From: DASRFA01 sp035651755
GTDB lineage: Bacteria > Desulfobacterota > Binatia > UBA12015
Assembly (NCBI GenBank): GCA_035651755.1
Contig: DASRFA010000061.1
Location: 32,326 to 96,325, forward strand
Length of the DNA: 64,000 nt
Reading direction: 5' to 3'
Within the stretch, counting starts at the first letter, position 1. Each line of letters begins with the position of its first letter. Positions 26,521-35,385 of this stretch are shown here, one piece after another. The position numbers and the translations under genes are program-made. Below the pieces are notes generated by a model. That model made no database searches. It had not been told where the DNA came from and worked only from the letters and a program-made list of their open reading frames with translations.

Positions 26521-28188
26521 ATGCGATCGCGAGCGGGCGCGGCGCCGATCCTCCTCGTCGCACCGCACGGCGGCATCAGCCCGCGCGACCTGCTGGAGCC
26601 GCCCGCGGGCGGGAGCGCCCGCTCGAACGACCTCTACACAGCCGACGTGGCGGCGGCGCTCGCGGAGCGCCTCGACGCCTCGCTGCTCGCGAACGTCGCC
26701 CTCGACCGCAACCAGATCGACCTCAACCGCCTGAGCGAGGTGGAGCGCGCGGCGCCGTGGTTCCTGCACGCGATCGGCGAGCACGTCGAGCGCCTCCTCG
26801 CGCTCCACGACCAGATCGAGATCGTATTCGTACACGGGTGGCACATCGTGCAGCCCAAGTGCGACATCGGCCTCGGCCGCTCGCTCGCCACCCCGCAGGC
26901 GGCGGCCGCGGCGGCGCGCGCCCTCACGGTCCCGGCGCGCTACGTCGACGACCGCCTCGAGCCGCTGCGCGCGCTCTGCCGCGCGGCCGGCATCGCGGCG
27001 GCGTACGGCGAGCGCTGGCCGGCCGCGCACGCGAACAACGTGATGCAGGTGTTCCGCCAGACCTCGACGCGCGCCTTCGCGGGCGTCGCGGGCGCGCTCG
27101 CGGCGTGGGCGCGCGCGGGCCGGATCGCGGCGACGCAGCTCGAGCTGGGCGCGCCGATCCGTTGGCCGGGACGCATGCGCGACGCGTTCGTCGATGCCTT
27201 CGTGTCGGCGTGCGGCGGGGAGAGCGGCGGTGTCGCGACCCCGTCCGGCGGCCACGGCCCGAGCGGTCGCGCCGCCGATGCCGCTTCGTCCGGCGGGTCG
27301 CTCGCGTCCCTCGGCGCGCGCACCGTCCAGGGGCACGATCCCGACGCCGGCGCGAGCGGCCTCGGGATCGCGGCCGCGATCGGACCGATGCCCGACGGCC
27401 GCCTGGGAGCGCGGCTCCTCTTCTTCCCGGGCGGGCGGCGGCTCGTCCTCTTCACGGGCGAGGAGCGCGTGCCGGAGGGGCGCCGCGTCGGGGGCCTCAC
27501 GATCGACGATCGCGCGGGCGGTCTCGCGCTCCGCTTCCGCGGCCCGGCGCTGCTCGCACCGGACGCGAGCCGCCACTTCCGGAGCGAGGTCGAGCAGGCG
27601 CGCGCGCGCGTCGTCGACGTCCGCGCGGATCTTCAGCTCGACACGAGCGCGGGACACGAGTTCGGGCCGCTCGCGGGGGCCGTCGAGATCGACGGCGCGC
27701 GCTTCGACGTCGCGACCCACGGCTTCACCACGCCTGCGCTCGCGCGCGCGACGCCGCCGAGCGACGGCTCGTCCACCCGCGTCACCGCGAGCTTCGGGCG
27801 CGACCTCGGGCTCGCCCTCACGGTGCGCTCGCCGGGCGGTGCGGTGGAGGGACAGCGCTTCGCCGGCGGCGAGCGCGCGGAGGTTCGCGCGCGGCCGGCC
27901 GACGGCGCCGCGGTCGCGACCGCGGCGTCCGACGCATCCGCTCCCTTCGTCGTGCGCCTGGGCGGCGAGGCGCTCGCCTGCCGTCCGGCGTGCCACCTCG
28001 CCTGGCTGCGGCCGCTCGCGGGCGGACGCTGGGCGCGCGTGACCTTCGGGGTCGCGTCGTTCGCGCTCGCCGATCGCGGCGGAGGAAGCGGGCTGTACGA
28101 GCACGTCGTGCCGGTGCCGTGCGCCGCGCGCGCGGAGGAGGGCACGGCGGCAGCGGCGGCCGGTGAGGAAGACGAGGACGCGCCATGA
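26521..28188 (+). CDS. Two-domain protein: N-formylglutamate-amidohydrolase-like N-half, uncharacterised beta-rich C-half
   Basis: The protein is about 555 residues long. The N-terminal half (about residues 8-235) has LLVAPHGGISPRD, LLANVALDRNQIDLNR and IVFVHGWHIVQPKCDIGLG, which resemble the metal-binding His, Asp-x-Asn-Arg and His-Gly segments of N-formylglutamate amidohydrolases. After an Ala/Gly/Ser linker the C-terminal half (about 275-545) is rich in predicted strands (RLLFFPGGRRLVLFTGEE, GPLAGAVEIDGARFDVATHGF) and may be lipocalin/AttH-like. The start is uncertain: ATG 26521, or GTG 26497. Its stop overlaps the threonine aldolase start by 4 bases, so the two are translationally coupled. 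Function unknown. Confidence 0.7.
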   Translation: MRSRAGAAPILLVAPHGGISPRDLLEPPAGGSARSNDLYTADVAAALAERLDASLLANVALDRNQIDLNRLSEVERAAPWFLHAIGEHVERLLALHDQIEIVFVHGWHIVQPKCDIGLGRSLATPQAAAAAARALTVPARYVDDRLEPLRALCRAAGIAAAYGERWPAAHANNVMQVFRQTSTRAFAGVAGALAAWARAGRIAATQLELGAPIRWPGRMRDAFVDAFVSACGGESGGVATPSGGHGPSGRAADAASSGGSLASLGARTVQGHDPDAGASGLGIAAAIGPMPDGRLGARLLFFPGGRRLVLFTGEERVPEGRRVGGLTIDDRAGGLALRFRGPALLAPDASRHFRSEVEQARARVVDVRADLQLDTSAGHEFGPLAGAVEIDGARFDVATHGFTTPALARATPPSDGSSTRVTASFGRDLGLALTVRSPGGAVEGQRFAGGERAEVRARPADGAAVATAASDASAPFVVRLGGEALACRPACHLAWLRPLAGGRWARVTFGVASFALADRGGGSGLYEHVVPVPCAARAEEGTAAAAAGEEDEDAP

Positions 28189-29195
28189 AACCGATCGACC
28201 TCCGGAGCGACACGGTCACGCGGCCGACTCCCGCGATGCGCGAGGCGATGGCGCGCGCCGAGGTCGGCGACGACGTCTACGGCGAGGATCCCGAGGTGAA
28301 CCGCCTCCAGGCGGCGGCCGCTCGCCGGGTCGGCAAGGACGCCGCGCTCTTCGTTCCCTCCGGCACGATGGCGAACCAGATCGCGATCCGCGTCCACACG
28401 CACCACGGCGACCTCGTCCTCGCGAGCGAGGGCGCGCACCTCGTCCGGTACGAGTCGGGCGCGGCGGCCGGGATCTCCGGCGTCCAGGTGAAGACGGTCG
28501 GCGCGGGCGGGCTGTTCGACGCCGACGACGTGCGGAACGCGATCACGCCGCCCGACCACCACAACCCGCCGACGTCCCTGGTCGCGGTCGAGAACACGCA
28601 CAACGCGGCCGGCGGTCGGATCTTCCCGCTCGCGGCGATCCGCGAGATCGCGGCGGTCGCCCGCGAGCGCGGCCTTCGCCTGCACCTCGATGGAGCGCGC
28701 ATCTTCAACGCGGAGGTCGCGACCGGGATCCCGGCGCGCGAGTGGGCCGAGCCGTTCGACACGGTCTCGTTCTGCTTCTCGAAGGGCCTCGGCGCGCCGG
28801 TGGGATCGATCCTGTGCGGTGACGCGGACACGATCGATCGCGCCCACCGCATGCGGAAGATGCTGGGCGGCGGGATGCGCCAGGCGGGCATCCTGGCGGC
28901 CGCCGCATCGCACGCGCTCGAGCACCACGTCTCACGGCTTCGGGAGGACCATGCGTCGGCCCGCCGACTCGCCGCCGGGCTCCGCGCCCTGGGCGCCGGC
29001 ATCGCGGGGGAGCCGGAGACGAACATCGTCGTCTTTCGGGTCGCCGACGCCGCGCGCTGGGCCGCCGCCGCGCGCGCGGTCGGCGTCCTCGTGAACGCCA
29101 TCGCGCACGACCGGGTGCGCGCGGTGACCCACCAAGACGTCACCGCCGACGACGTGGAGGAGGCGCTCGCGCGCCTGCGCGGCTTGGTTACTTGA
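28185..29195 (+). CDS. ltaE: Low-specificity L-threonine aldolase
   Basis: The 336-residue PLP enzyme cleaves threonine or allo-threonine to glycine and acetaldehyde. The fold-type I aldolase pattern is complete: IDLRSDTVTRPTPAMREAMARAEVGDDVYGEDP at the N-terminus, VENTHNAAGG, LHLDGARIFNA (PLP-ring Asp) and the Schiff-base Lys200 in SFCFSKGLGAPVGS. Related beta-hydroxy-amino-acid aldolases share these motifs. It overlaps the upstream two-domain gene by ATGA. At its 3' end it overlaps the convergent CHRD gene by 8 bases. Confidence 0.93.
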   Translation: MKPIDLRSDTVTRPTPAMREAMARAEVGDDVYGEDPEVNRLQAAAARRVGKDAALFVPSGTMANQIAIRVHTHHGDLVLASEGAHLVRYESGAAAGISGVQVKTVGAGGLFDADDVRNAITPPDHHNPPTSLVAVENTHNAAGGRIFPLAAIREIAAVARERGLRLHLDGARIFNAEVATGIPAREWAEPFDTVSFCFSKGLGAPVGSILCGDADTIDRAHRMRKMLGGGMRQAGILAAAASHALEHHVSRLREDHASARRLAAGLRALGAGIAGEPETNIVVFRVADAARWAAAARAVGVLVNAIAHDRVRAVTHQDVTADDVEEALARLRGLVT

Positions 29196-29667
29196 CGCGG
29201 AGGATCTGCCCGCGGAGCTCGCCGCCGGGAGAGGCGGTGGTGTGGATGTCGACGTACCAGAGGTTCCTGTAGAGATCCCGCTTCTGATCGCTCGCGAGCG
29301 GCCCGACGCAGCCGTTCTTCGGGTTCGCGACCGGCAGGGGGAACAGGATGGGCGCCCCGCCGACATCCGGAAGCGCAGGGCCGTGGATGTGCGCCAGGAT
29401 CTCCGCACCGGCGAGGTTCGCGTGGACGACGTCGTAGCAGAGCATCCGCGTGACCGCGTCGTAGTGCAGGAAGGCGTTGCCCATTCCGACGCTGGCGTTT
29501 GGAGGCGTCTGCTGGGCTGCGTTCAGGTTCGCGAGGAACATCGTGGTCGCGGCGTCCACGCGCTCCCCGGCTAGGAGGATCGCGCTCAGCAGAACGGCCG
29601 CGAGCGCGATGTTCGGCGGAGTCTTGCGGTTCGGTGAGGCTTGGATTCGGGTCGTCGCATTCGCCAT
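29188..29667 (-). CDS. Secreted CHRD-domain protein
   Basis: The 159-residue protein has an N-terminal signal segment (about residues 18-40, LAAVLLSAILLAGERVDAA) and a CHRD domain from about residue 42. Domain marks are FLANLNAAQQTPPNASVGMGNAFLHYD, AGAEILAHIHGPALPDVGG and the closing HTTASPGGELRGQILRV. CHRD domains occur in chordin and in many exported bacterial proteins; their bacterial role is not known. Two cysteines (LCYDV, GCVGP) could pair. It is divergent from the subtilase, with 276 bases between them. Confidence 0.9.
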   Translation of the reverse strand: MANATTRIQASPNRKTPPNIALAAVLLSAILLAGERVDAATTMFLANLNAAQQTPPNASVGMGNAFLHYDAVTRMLCYDVVHANLAGAEILAHIHGPALPDVGGAPILFPLPVANPKNGCVGPLASDQKRDLYRNLWYVDIHTTASPGGELRGQILRVK

Positions 29668-29794
29668 GTCGACCTCCGCCCGGAGCCCGGTCGGGTGAGA
29701 TCGCCATAGAGCAGCGCCGGGCGGTGGGCAATCGCGAATCCAGGCCCGGGATCGATCTCCCCCATCGGCGGAGCTACCCCGATCGGGCTCATCG

Positions 29795-29815
29795 TTTCGG
29801 CCCTACGGACCGAAA
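29795..29815. promoter_or_regulatory. Hairpin in the CHRD/subtilase divergent intergenic region
   Basis: TTTCGG-CCCTACGGA-CCGAAA forms a 6-base perfect stem with a 9-base loop, about midway in the 276-base gap (29668-29943) that must hold both divergent promoters. Surrounding sequence is less GC-rich than the genes. I see no confident -35/-10 pair. It may be an operator or merely structural. Confidence 0.25.
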
Positions 29816-29943
29816 ATCGGGACGATCGGACGGGTTTCGACGCGCCGCCCTTGAAGTCAACCCGGGGGTTCGTTCGTCCGTAGTAGCAGTCGGGCGGGCC
29901 GCACCGCGGCGGAGCGACCGCAGAAGAGAGGAGCAAACGCGCG

Positions 29944-32043
29944 ATGCCGGCTTCGAAGATCGGTTTCCGTCCGGCGGAGGCCGCGTCCTTGCGCTCCGTC
30001 CTCGTCGTCCTCGCCGCGGCAGCGGCGGTGGCCGTCGCGGCGGGGCGGGTGAGCGCCGCCGAGGGCGACGCCGACGGGCTCATGGCGAAGGCGAAGGCGA
30101 ACGGCAGCGTCCGCGTCATCGTCCGGCTCGACGTCGCGGAGGCGGCCCACGCCGGCGCCGCGCCGCTTCCGACCCTCCGACGCGCGGCGATCGCGGCGTC
30201 GCGCGCCGAGCTCGCGCGCGCGCTGCCGGCTGGAACGTGGGCCACGGCGCGCGAGTACGAGACGCTCCCCTACGTCGCGCTCGAGGTTTCCCCCGATGCG
30301 CTCGCGCGCCTCGAGAGCTCGGGGGTCGCGCAGAGCATCGTCGAGGATCGCCTCGAGACGGTGCAGCTGCCGGAGAGCGGACCGCTCGTGCAGGCGACGG
30401 ACGCGGCTGCGCTCGGCTACGACGGCAGCGGCTGGGCGGTCGCCATCCTGGACACCGGCGTCGACGGCAATCACCCGTTCCTCGCCGGCAAGGTGATCGC
30501 GGAGGCGTGCTTCTCCGCGAACGGAAGCTGTCCCGACGGATCCACGACGCAGATCGGCTCGGGAGCCGCCGCGCCGTGCGGCTACGCGCCGCGGACGTGC
30601 CTGCACGGGACGCACGTCGCCGGTATCGCGGCCGGGCGCGGAGACGCGTTCTCGGGCATCGCGCGCGGCGCCTCGATCGTCGCGGTGCAGGTCTTCTCGC
30701 GCTTCACCGGCCGCGACAACTGCGCCGACGAGGGCGAGGACCCGTGCGCGAAGAGCTTCACGTCCGACACGATCGCCGCGCTCGACTTCGTGAACTCGCT
30801 GCGCCAGACCGTCCCGATCGCGGCGGTGAACCTGAGCCTCGGCGGCGGGCGCTACTTCTCGCAAGCCGCGTGCGACCTCGACAATCAGGCCCGGACGGAG
30901 ATCGTCGACGCGCTGCGCGCTGCCGGCGTCGCGACGGTGGCGGCGGCGGGCAACCAGTCGTACACCGACTCGCTGACGGCTCCGGCGTGCGAGACGGCGG
31001 TCGTGAGCGTCGGCGCGACGACGAAGTCCGACGCCATCGCCAGCTTCTCCAACTCGGCGTCGTTCCTCTCCTTGCTCGCGCCCGGCACGCCGATCCTCTC
31101 GTCGATCCCGCCCGACCAGTTCGCGTACATCTCGGGAACGTCGCAGGCGACGCCGCACGTGACCGGCGCGTTCGCGATCCTGTACCAGCGCATGGGCGGG
31201 GCGTCGGTCGACACCGCGCTGTCGGCGCTCCAGTCGACGGGTCTTTCGATCTTCGATCCGCGAAACGGGCTGTCGAAGCCGCGCATCCGGATCCTCGACG
31301 CATTGAACTCGCTTCCGAGCCCTGGCAGCCCGTCGGGCATCCAGATCTCGCCGGATGTGAAGCACTCGCTCATCAGCAAGGACGTGAACGGCGAGCGCTG
31401 GGCGATCGCGACGAACGGCGGCACGGCGAGCGTCACCGGGAACGTGTTCAACCCGAGCGGCGGCTCGCCGACGTTCCTCTGGTGCCAGCGCACCGGCAGC
31501 GACGGCAACCCCGATCCGTACGCCGAGCAGATCTCGTTCTCGTGCTCGGTCGCCGGCAACTGCAACAGCGCCGCGTGCCCGGTCGGGCAGTGGTCGTTCG
31601 CGAGCAACGTGACGCTTCCGGGTTCGTTCTTCCTGCCGCCGGCCGCAGGCGCCGCGAGCGTCGCCGGCGGATCCGCCGGCGCGAGCGTGGCGAGCGACGG
31701 TGCGACGGCGGTCGCGCTTGCGGACGTGGAGAGCGCGCTGCAGATCTCCCCGGACAGCGCGGAGACGCTCGTCAGCAAGGACGTGAACGGCGAGCGCTGG
31801 GCGATCACGCGCAACGCCGACGACGGCACCGTGACGGGAAACGTCTACGCGCCGGGCGGCGGCGACCCGAAGTTCGTCTGGTGCTCGCTCGCGGGCACCG
31901 ACGGAAACCCCGACCCGTCGCTGGTGCATCTCACCTACAACTGCTCGGTCGCGGACCGGTGTCCCGGACCGACGTGCGCCCCCGACGCGTGGTCGTTCTT
32001 CTCGCAGGTGACCCTGCCGGGGTCGTTCTTCCTGCCGCGTTGA
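29944..32043 (+). CDS. Secreted S8 subtilisin-like serine protease with duplicated C-terminal domain
   Basis: The 699-residue protein has a signal segment (to about residue 38), an I9-like propeptide region with VRVIVRLDVAE, and an S8 catalytic domain. The triad is complete: D170 in AILDTGVDGNHPF, H221 in LHGTHVAGIAAG and S400 in SGTSQATPHVTG. The C-terminus holds two copies of a 101-residue domain (about 466-566 and 599-699), separated by an Ala/Gly/Ser linker. Each contains SKDVNGERWAI, GNPDP, four cysteines at matching places and the ending LPGSFFLP. The domain may bind substrate or cell surface; I do not recognise it. A DsbA-like oxidoreductase near 22 kb could serve its disulfides. Confidence 0.92.
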   Translation: MPASKIGFRPAEAASLRSVLVVLAAAAAVAVAAGRVSAAEGDADGLMAKAKANGSVRVIVRLDVAEAAHAGAAPLPTLRRAAIAASRAELARALPAGTWATAREYETLPYVALEVSPDALARLESSGVAQSIVEDRLETVQLPESGPLVQATDAAALGYDGSGWAVAILDTGVDGNHPFLAGKVIAEACFSANGSCPDGSTTQIGSGAAAPCGYAPRTCLHGTHVAGIAAGRGDAFSGIARGASIVAVQVFSRFTGRDNCADEGEDPCAKSFTSDTIAALDFVNSLRQTVPIAAVNLSLGGGRYFSQAACDLDNQARTEIVDALRAAGVATVAAAGNQSYTDSLTAPACETAVVSVGATTKSDAIASFSNSASFLSLLAPGTPILSSIPPDQFAYISGTSQATPHVTGAFAILYQRMGGASVDTALSALQSTGLSIFDPRNGLSKPRIRILDALNSLPSPGSPSGIQISPDVKHSLISKDVNGERWAIATNGGTASVTGNVFNPSGGSPTFLWCQRTGSDGNPDPYAEQISFSCSVAGNCNSAACPVGQWSFASNVTLPGSFFLPPAAGAASVAGGSAGASVASDGATAVALADVESALQISPDSAETLVSKDVNGERWAITRNADDGTVTGNVYAPGGGDPKFVWCSLAGTDGNPDPSLVHLTYNCSVADRCPGPTCAPDAWSFFSQVTLPGSFFLPR

Positions 32044-32112
32044 GCCGGCGCGCGACCGCCCGGTTTCGCAGCGGCCGCGCCCGGCGAGCGGGCCGTCGTC
32101 GCGTGCGGCCCG

Positions 32113-33003
32113 TCAGCTTCCGGCGGGCGACGGCGCCGGGTGGCGCTCCTTCCAGAATGCGAGGTCGGCGATCGTCCGGAGCTTGTCCTTGGTGAACGCC
32201 TGGTCCGGCAGGTCGATCCCGTACGCGACGTCCGTCACCTGCAGCTCGGTCCAGGTGCCGGCGGGGACGTTCTTCATCGTGACGTGGAAGGGCGTCGGGA
32301 CGCCCGAGACGCGCGACACGCTGTCGAAGGTCTCGACCTTGAACGCGATTCCGGACGGGCTGTAGAACTCGCGCTTGACCGGAAGCAGCGTCTCCGTGTC
32401 GACCCAGGTGACGATGCGCGCGTAGTACCACTGCTTCGTCTTCGCGCTCGGGATCGACTCGATCTCGTACGCCTTCCGCCCGCCGATCGTCTCGGTCGCG
32501 AGCAGCTTGTTGGTCGTGTCGAGGTCGATGAAGCCGAGGTCCGCGTACGTGAAGTCGGAGTCGAGGAAGCTCGTGTAGTTCTCGGCGGGCACGAGCTCGC
32601 GGACGCGGCGCACGACCGGGACGTAGATCCACTCGCGGTTGTCGTGCTGCCCGGGCTTGTGATCGCTCACGAGGTAGGCGAGTCCCTTCGCGTCCTCCGG
32701 CTCGAGGATCACGGTCAGCGATCGTCCCTCGCCCGCGATGTGCTTCCGCGCCTGCACGAGCGTGAACTGCCGCTCGAAGGCTTCCTGGTGGACGGTCATC
32801 TGCATGCGGCGCAGCGAGGTCTGCTCCGGCTCGAGCGCGGCCTTCATCTGCGCGAGGATCGAATCGGGCGACGGCTTTCCCGAATCGGCGCGGGCTCGCG
32901 TGGCCTCGACGAGCGCCATCGCGGCGAGCGCGGCACACGCCGCGGTCGCGATCCGGCGCTTGCGCTCGACGCGAGCGTCCCTTCCAGCGCGTGGTCGTCG
33001 CAT
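32113..33003 (-). CDS. Outer-membrane lipoprotein-sorting (LolA-like) protein
   Basis: The 296-residue protein starts at ATG 33003 behind AAGGAGGACGTG and has a basic N-terminus and a hydrophobic signal ending near ARADS. The rest matches the LolA-like family usually annotated as outer membrane lipoprotein-sorting protein: SILAQMKAALEP, then REWIYVPVVRRVRELVPAENYTSFLDSDFTYADL, YEIESIPS, ARIVTWVDTETLLPVKREFYSPSG and GIDLPDQAFTKDKL. Such proteins often accompany RND exporters; none is adjacent. Likely periplasmic, carrying a hydrophobic ligand in a half-barrel. Confidence 0.88.
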   Translation of the reverse strand: MRRPRAGRDARVERKRRIATAACAALAAMALVEATRARADSGKPSPDSILAQMKAALEPEQTSLRRMQMTVHQEAFERQFTLVQARKHIAGEGRSLTVILEPEDAKGLAYLVSDHKPGQHDNREWIYVPVVRRVRELVPAENYTSFLDSDFTYADLGFIDLDTTNKLLATETIGGRKAYEIESIPSAKTKQWYYARIVTWVDTETLLPVKREFYSPSGIAFKVETFDSVSRVSGVPTPFHVTMKNVPAGTWTELQVTDVAYGIDLPDQAFTKDKLRTIADLAFWKERHPAPSPAGS

Positions 33004-33094
33004 CACGTCCTCCTTCGTGCGGAGAATCGCTGGCGCGCATATCGCGGCTCGCCGCGCGAAGCCAGCGAGCCGCAATCGTCGTCGCGAGCGCAGG

Positions 33095-33928
33095 TCAGGA
33101 ACGCGCGACCCGGCGGCAGAAATCGGCGAGCCCCTCTTGCCAGGCGGGCAGCTCGATTCGCGGGTCCTGGATCGACGTCAGCACGGAGTAGGCCGGGCGC
33201 TTCGCGGGGCGGGGGAACTCGGCGGTCGTGACCGGGACGACGGGCGTCGCGACTCCGAGGCGGCGGTAGAGCTCGCAGGTCAGCTCGTACCAGCTCGTGC
33301 CGCCCGCGCCGGCGAGGTGGTAGGTGCCGAACGCGCCGGTCGCGAGCAGCCGGACGAGGGCGCGGGCGAGGTGCGGCGCGTACGTCGGCGACCCGGTCTG
33401 GTCGTTCACGACCCGCACCTCGGGTCGGGAAGCGGCGAGCTCCAGCATCGTGTGCGGGAAATTGCGATGCCGCGCGGCGTACACCCAGGCCGTCCGCACC
33501 ACGAAGTGGCGCGGGTTCAGCTCGCGCACCGCGATTTCGCCGGCGAGCTTGCTCGCCCCGTACACCGAGGTCGGCGACGGGCGGTCGTACTCGTGGTAGG
33601 GGCGCGTGGCAGTTCCGTCGAAGACGTAGTCGCTCGACACGTGGACGAGCGCGATTCCGGCGTCGGCGGTCGCGAGCGCGAGGTTCCGAGGCCCGAGCGC
33701 GTTGCCGCGGTACGCGGCCTCCGGATCCGCTTCGGCGTCGTCGACGCGATTGTACGCCGCCGCGTTCACGACGGCGTGCGGGCGCTCGCTCTGCACTGCG
33801 AGCCGGACCTGCGTCAGGTTCGTCACGTCGAGCCGATCGCGTGCGAGGGCGACCACCTCGTGGCCCGCGAGCGCCTCGGGGAGCAGCGCTCCGAGCTGGC
33901 CCGCGGCCCCGGTCACGAGCACCTTCAT
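33095..33928 (-). CDS. rfbD: dTDP-4-dehydrorhamnose reductase
   Basis: The 277-residue SDR-extended enzyme performs the last step of dTDP-L-rhamnose synthesis. It has the NAD(P)-binding MKVLVTGAAGQLGALL, VVNAAAYNRVDDAE, HVSSDYVFDGTATRPYHEYD and the catalytic YGASKLAGE. Its start overlaps the stop of the epimerase gene by 4 bases. It is the last gene of the minus-strand operon rfbB-rfbA-rfbC-rfbD. Ends with a short Arg-rich tail. Confidence 0.95.
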   Translation of the reverse strand: MKVLVTGAAGQLGALLPEALAGHEVVALARDRLDVTNLTQVRLAVQSERPHAVVNAAAYNRVDDAEADPEAAYRGNALGPRNLALATADAGIALVHVSSDYVFDGTATRPYHEYDRPSPTSVYGASKLAGEIAVRELNPRHFVVRTAWVYAARHRNFPHTMLELAASRPEVRVVNDQTGSPTYAPHLARALVRLLATGAFGTYHLAGAGGTSWYELTCELYRRLGVATPVVPVTTAEFPRPAKRPAYSVLTSIQDPRIELPAWQEGLADFCRRVARS

Positions 33929-34488
33929 CGCGCGCGGTCTTCGTACGAGGGGAGGCGGTCCAGCCACGCGGAAAGCGGCGGCGCATCCCGGTCCTTGTCG
34001 GAGAGGATCGGCGCGTCGATCGGCCACTCGATCCCGATCGCGGGATCGTTCCAGAGGAGGCGCAGCTCGCCGCCGGCGTCGTAGAGGTCGCTGCACTTGT
34101 ACTCGATCTCGGCCCACTCGCTCAGCACGCAGAAGCCGTGCGCGAAGCCCTCCGGCACGAAGATCTGGCGGAAGTTCTCGCTCGAGAGGAGCACCGAGAC
34201 CCAGCGGCCGAAGGTCGGCGAGCCGCGCCGGATGTCGACGACGACGTCGAAGATCTCGCCCGACAGCGCGCGCACGAGCTTCGCCTGCGGCTTCCGGAGC
34301 TGCGCGTGCAGGCCGCGCACGGTGCCGCGCACCGAGCGCGAGTGGTTGTCCTGGACGAACGTCGCGCTGATGCCGCCCGCCGCGTAGCGCGGCGCATGGT
34401 AGGTCTCGACGAAGAATCCGCGCGGGTCGCGGTGGACGTCGGGCTCCACCACGATGACGCCGGGGAGCTCGGTGGGAAGGAACTCCAT
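33925..34488 (-). CDS. rfbC: dTDP-4-dehydrorhamnose 3,5-epimerase
   Basis: The 187-residue cupin-fold epimerase has the N-terminal LPGVIVVEPDVHRDPRGFFVETYH, the catalytic-His region FVQDNHSRSVRGTVRGLH and FVPEGFAHGFCVLSEWAEIEYKCSDLYD. It converts dTDP-4-keto-6-deoxyglucose to the rhamnose-configured 4-keto sugar. It overlaps rfbD by 4 bases and lies 3 bases after rfbA. Length is normal for RmlC. Confidence 0.95.
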   Translation of the reverse strand: MEFLPTELPGVIVVEPDVHRDPRGFFVETYHAPRYAAGGISATFVQDNHSRSVRGTVRGLHAQLRKPQAKLVRALSGEIFDVVVDIRRGSPTFGRWVSVLLSSENFRQIFVPEGFAHGFCVLSEWAEIEYKCSDLYDAGGELRLLWNDPAIGIEWPIDAPILSDKDRDAPPLSAWLDRLPSYEDRAR

Positions 34489-34491
34489 CGC

Positions 34492-35385
34492 TCAGGCGTC
34501 CTGCTCGAGGATGCGGCGCAGGTAGATCCCGTACGGGGTGCTCGGCATCCGGTCGGCGAGGCGCTCGACTTGGCGCGCGTCGATGTAGCCGAGCCGGTAG
34601 GCGATCTCCTCGATGCACGCGACCTTGAGCCCCTGCCGCTCCTCGATCGCCTGGATGAAGTTCGCCGCCTGGAGGAGCGCCTCGTGCGTTCCCGTGTCGA
34701 GCCACGCGATGCCGCGGCCGAGCCGCTCGACGTGGAGCTCGCCGGTCCGGAGGTAGGCGAGGTTCACGTCGGTGATCTCGAGCTCGCCGCGCGCGGAAGG
34801 CTTCAAGCCGGCGGCGACGTCGACCACGCGCTCGTCGTAGAAGTAGAGGCCCGTCACCGCATACGACGAGCGCGGCTTCGCGGGCTTCTCCTCGAGGCCG
34901 ATCGCTCGCCCGGTCGCGTCGAACTCGACGACGCCGTAGCGCTCGGGGTCGCGCACCTGGTAGCCGAAGACGGTCGCCCCGCTCGTGCGCTGCGCGGCGC
35001 GCCGGAGGTCGTCGGCGAAGCCGTGGCCGTAGAAGACGTTGTCCCCGAGCGCGAGGACCACGCGCGAGCCGCCGAGGAACTCGCGCCCGATCAGGAACGA
35101 CTGCGCGATGCCCTCGGGACGCTCCTGCGCGCGGTACTCGAGGCGCAGGCCGACCTCGCTGCCGTCGCCGAGGAGCCGGCGGAAGCCGTCCTGCTCGTGC
35201 GGCGTCGTGATGATGAGCACGTCGCGCACGCCGGCGAGCATGATCGTCGACAGCGGATAGTAGATCATCGGCTTGTCGTAGATCGGGAGCAGCTGCTTCG
35301 ACGTCGCGCGCGTGACCGGGTGGAGCCGCGTGCCGGCTCCGCCGGCGAGCAGGATGCCCCTGATGTGACGGACCTCCGCGGTCAC
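34492..35385 (-). CDS. rfbA: Glucose-1-phosphate thymidylyltransferase
   Basis: The 297-residue nucleotidyltransferase makes dTDP-glucose, the first step of the pathway. It has the signature ILLAGGAGTRLHPVTRATSKQLLPIYDKPMIYYPLS, the metal/substrate segment ALGDNVFYGHGF, VVEFDATGRAIGLEEKPAKPRSSYAVTGLYFYD and the C-terminal IAYRLGYID. The GTG start at 35385 has GGAGG nearby and overlaps the rfbB stop (GTGA). This coupling supports it over later candidates, as the catalytic motif follows within 15 residues. Confidence 0.95.
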   Translation of the reverse strand: MTAEVRHIRGILLAGGAGTRLHPVTRATSKQLLPIYDKPMIYYPLSTIMLAGVRDVLIITTPHEQDGFRRLLGDGSEVGLRLEYRAQERPEGIAQSFLIGREFLGGSRVVLALGDNVFYGHGFADDLRRAAQRTSGATVFGYQVRDPERYGVVEFDATGRAIGLEEKPAKPRSSYAVTGLYFYDERVVDVAAGLKPSARGELEITDVNLAYLRTGELHVERLGRGIAWLDTGTHEALLQAANFIQAIEERQGLKVACIEEIAYRLGYIDARQVERLADRMPSTPYGIYLRRILEQDA

